A DNA stretch of 64,000 nucleotides from Metellina segmentata (Eukaryota; Arthropoda; Arachnida; Araneae; Tetragnathidae), in contig OX375872.1 in assembly GCA_947359465.1 (NCBI GenBank), forward strand, positions 1,904,395 to 1,968,394. Reading direction: 5' to 3'. Shown in pieces: positions 63,591 to 64,000 of the stretch. The notes below the pieces were generated by a model. That model saw nothing but the letters and a program-made list of their open reading frames with translations, had not been told where the DNA came from and did no database searches. The first letter of the stretch is position 1; every line of letters begins with the position of its first letter. A program made the translations under genes and the position numbers.

Positions 63591-64000
63591 TGGCCTTAAA
63601 AATTTTAACGTGGAACTGTCATGGCTTCCGTACTCATCTTGACGATATCAAAACTTTGATTAATACTTTTAACCCCGTATGTCTCTGTCTACAAGAAACA
63701 TATCTGTGACCATCTACAAATTCATCATCAATTAAAAACTACCACATCGTTAGAAAAGACAACACTACCGGCATTCGTGCTTCTGGTGGCGTAGCAATTA
63801 TGACTTTGAAAAATTACCCGTCAACTATCATCTCATTAAACACTCCAATTCAAGCAGTTGCCATTCAAATTCATATTAAAGTTCTCATTACAGTTTGTTC
63901 AATTTATCTTCCTCCAAATGAAACCATCAGGCAACAAGATCTAGATGATCTATTTAATCAGTTACCGCACCCATATTTTATCATTGGTGATTTTAATGGA
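63590..64000 (+). pseudogene. LINE ORF2 start (APE-type endonuclease), one in-frame stop, cut by window
   Basis: ORF2 normally encodes an endonuclease that nicks the target, followed by reverse transcriptase. ATG 63590 shares its A with the ORF1 stop (TAATG), a layout used for stop-restart translation in some LINEs. Visible endonuclease motifs are WNCHG (residues 8-12, Asn9), CLQET (Glu36, a metal-binding residue in this family), SGGVAI, SIYLPP and GDFNG (residues 133-137, Asp134 and Asn136) at the window edge. TGA at 63707-63709 (codon 40) interrupts the frame just after the QET motif. Otherwise the frame is open for all 137 codons. The TGA follows CTG and precedes CC, consistent with CpG decay of CGA. 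The later motifs and all of the reverse transcriptase lie outside the window. Confidence 0.9.

Larger units (their letters stand above)
61457..64000 (+). mobile_element. Jockey-type non-LTR retrotransposon, 5' part
   Basis: The element begins directly after a satellite 3 monomer truncated at GTGGTTGA (61449-61456) and runs off the right edge. It has a ~0.86 kb 5' UTR, ORF1 with three CCHC-type zinc knuckles and, overlapping ORF1's stop, ORF2 starting with an apurinic-type endonuclease domain. This order and the knuckle arrangement fit the Jockey group of LINEs. The presence of a 5' UTR suggests an insertion that was not 5'-truncated, which is the less common outcome for LINEs. Two premature stops show it is not a working copy as assembled. 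The reverse transcriptase and 3' end lie outside the window. Confidence 0.88.

Overview
This is a eukaryotic, gene-poor, heterochromatin-like window. About 88% of it (roughly 56.6 of 64 kb) is tandem satellite DNA in three arrays whose monomers are otherwise unrelated. The rest is short spacers and mobile-element debris. Nothing looks prokaryotic: there are no dense ORFs, ribosome-binding sites or operons. The Tc1-like and Jockey-like elements, the AT-rich sequence and a spacer repeat that resembles one I remember from orb-weaver spiders suggest an arthropod, probably a chelicerate/spider. The clade is inference, not proof.

Layout. 1-30300: satellite 1, built from ~159 bp units with ~122 bp and ~115 bp variants, arranged in several successive higher-order repeats (about 1.19, 1.35, 2.5 and 2.3 kb); it runs off the left edge. 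30301-30852: a short non-satellite spacer with dispersed-repeat-like sequence and a perfect 15-bp inverted repeat. 30853-42030: satellite 2, exactly 32 monomers of ~349 bp, starting and ending at the same AGTTTG hexamer, with an internal 2,100-bp (six-monomer) duplication. 42031-46312: a 4.3 kb island with a possible SLC22-type transporter exon fragment, a broken forward Tc1-like transposon, an unrecognised ~0.8 kb stretch and a second, heavily decayed Tc1-like remnant on the minus strand. 46313-61456: satellite 3, about 118 copies of a 128-bp monomer, more varied at the left and almost uniform at the right. 61457-64000: the 5' part of a Jockey-type non-LTR retrotransposon abutting satellite 3, with a 5' UTR, ORF1 and the start of ORF2.

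No intact host gene is visible. The recognisable coding sequences are all transposable-element genes or a gene fragment, and the three element genes with a traceable frame are interrupted: the forward Tc1 transposase by TGA and TAG plus loss of its C-terminus, ORF1 by a TGA at the expected last cysteine of its third zinc knuckle, and ORF2 by a TGA at codon 40.

The most interesting observation is that all three satellites carry a common 12-bp box, TTGACTC-R-R-Y-GA (plus strand in satellites 1 and 3, minus strand in satellite 2). In satellites 1 and 3 it sits in short inverted-repeat sequence. This could be the binding site of one protein that recognises otherwise unrelated satellites, in the way CENP-B or other satellite-binding proteins do; that role is a hypothesis.
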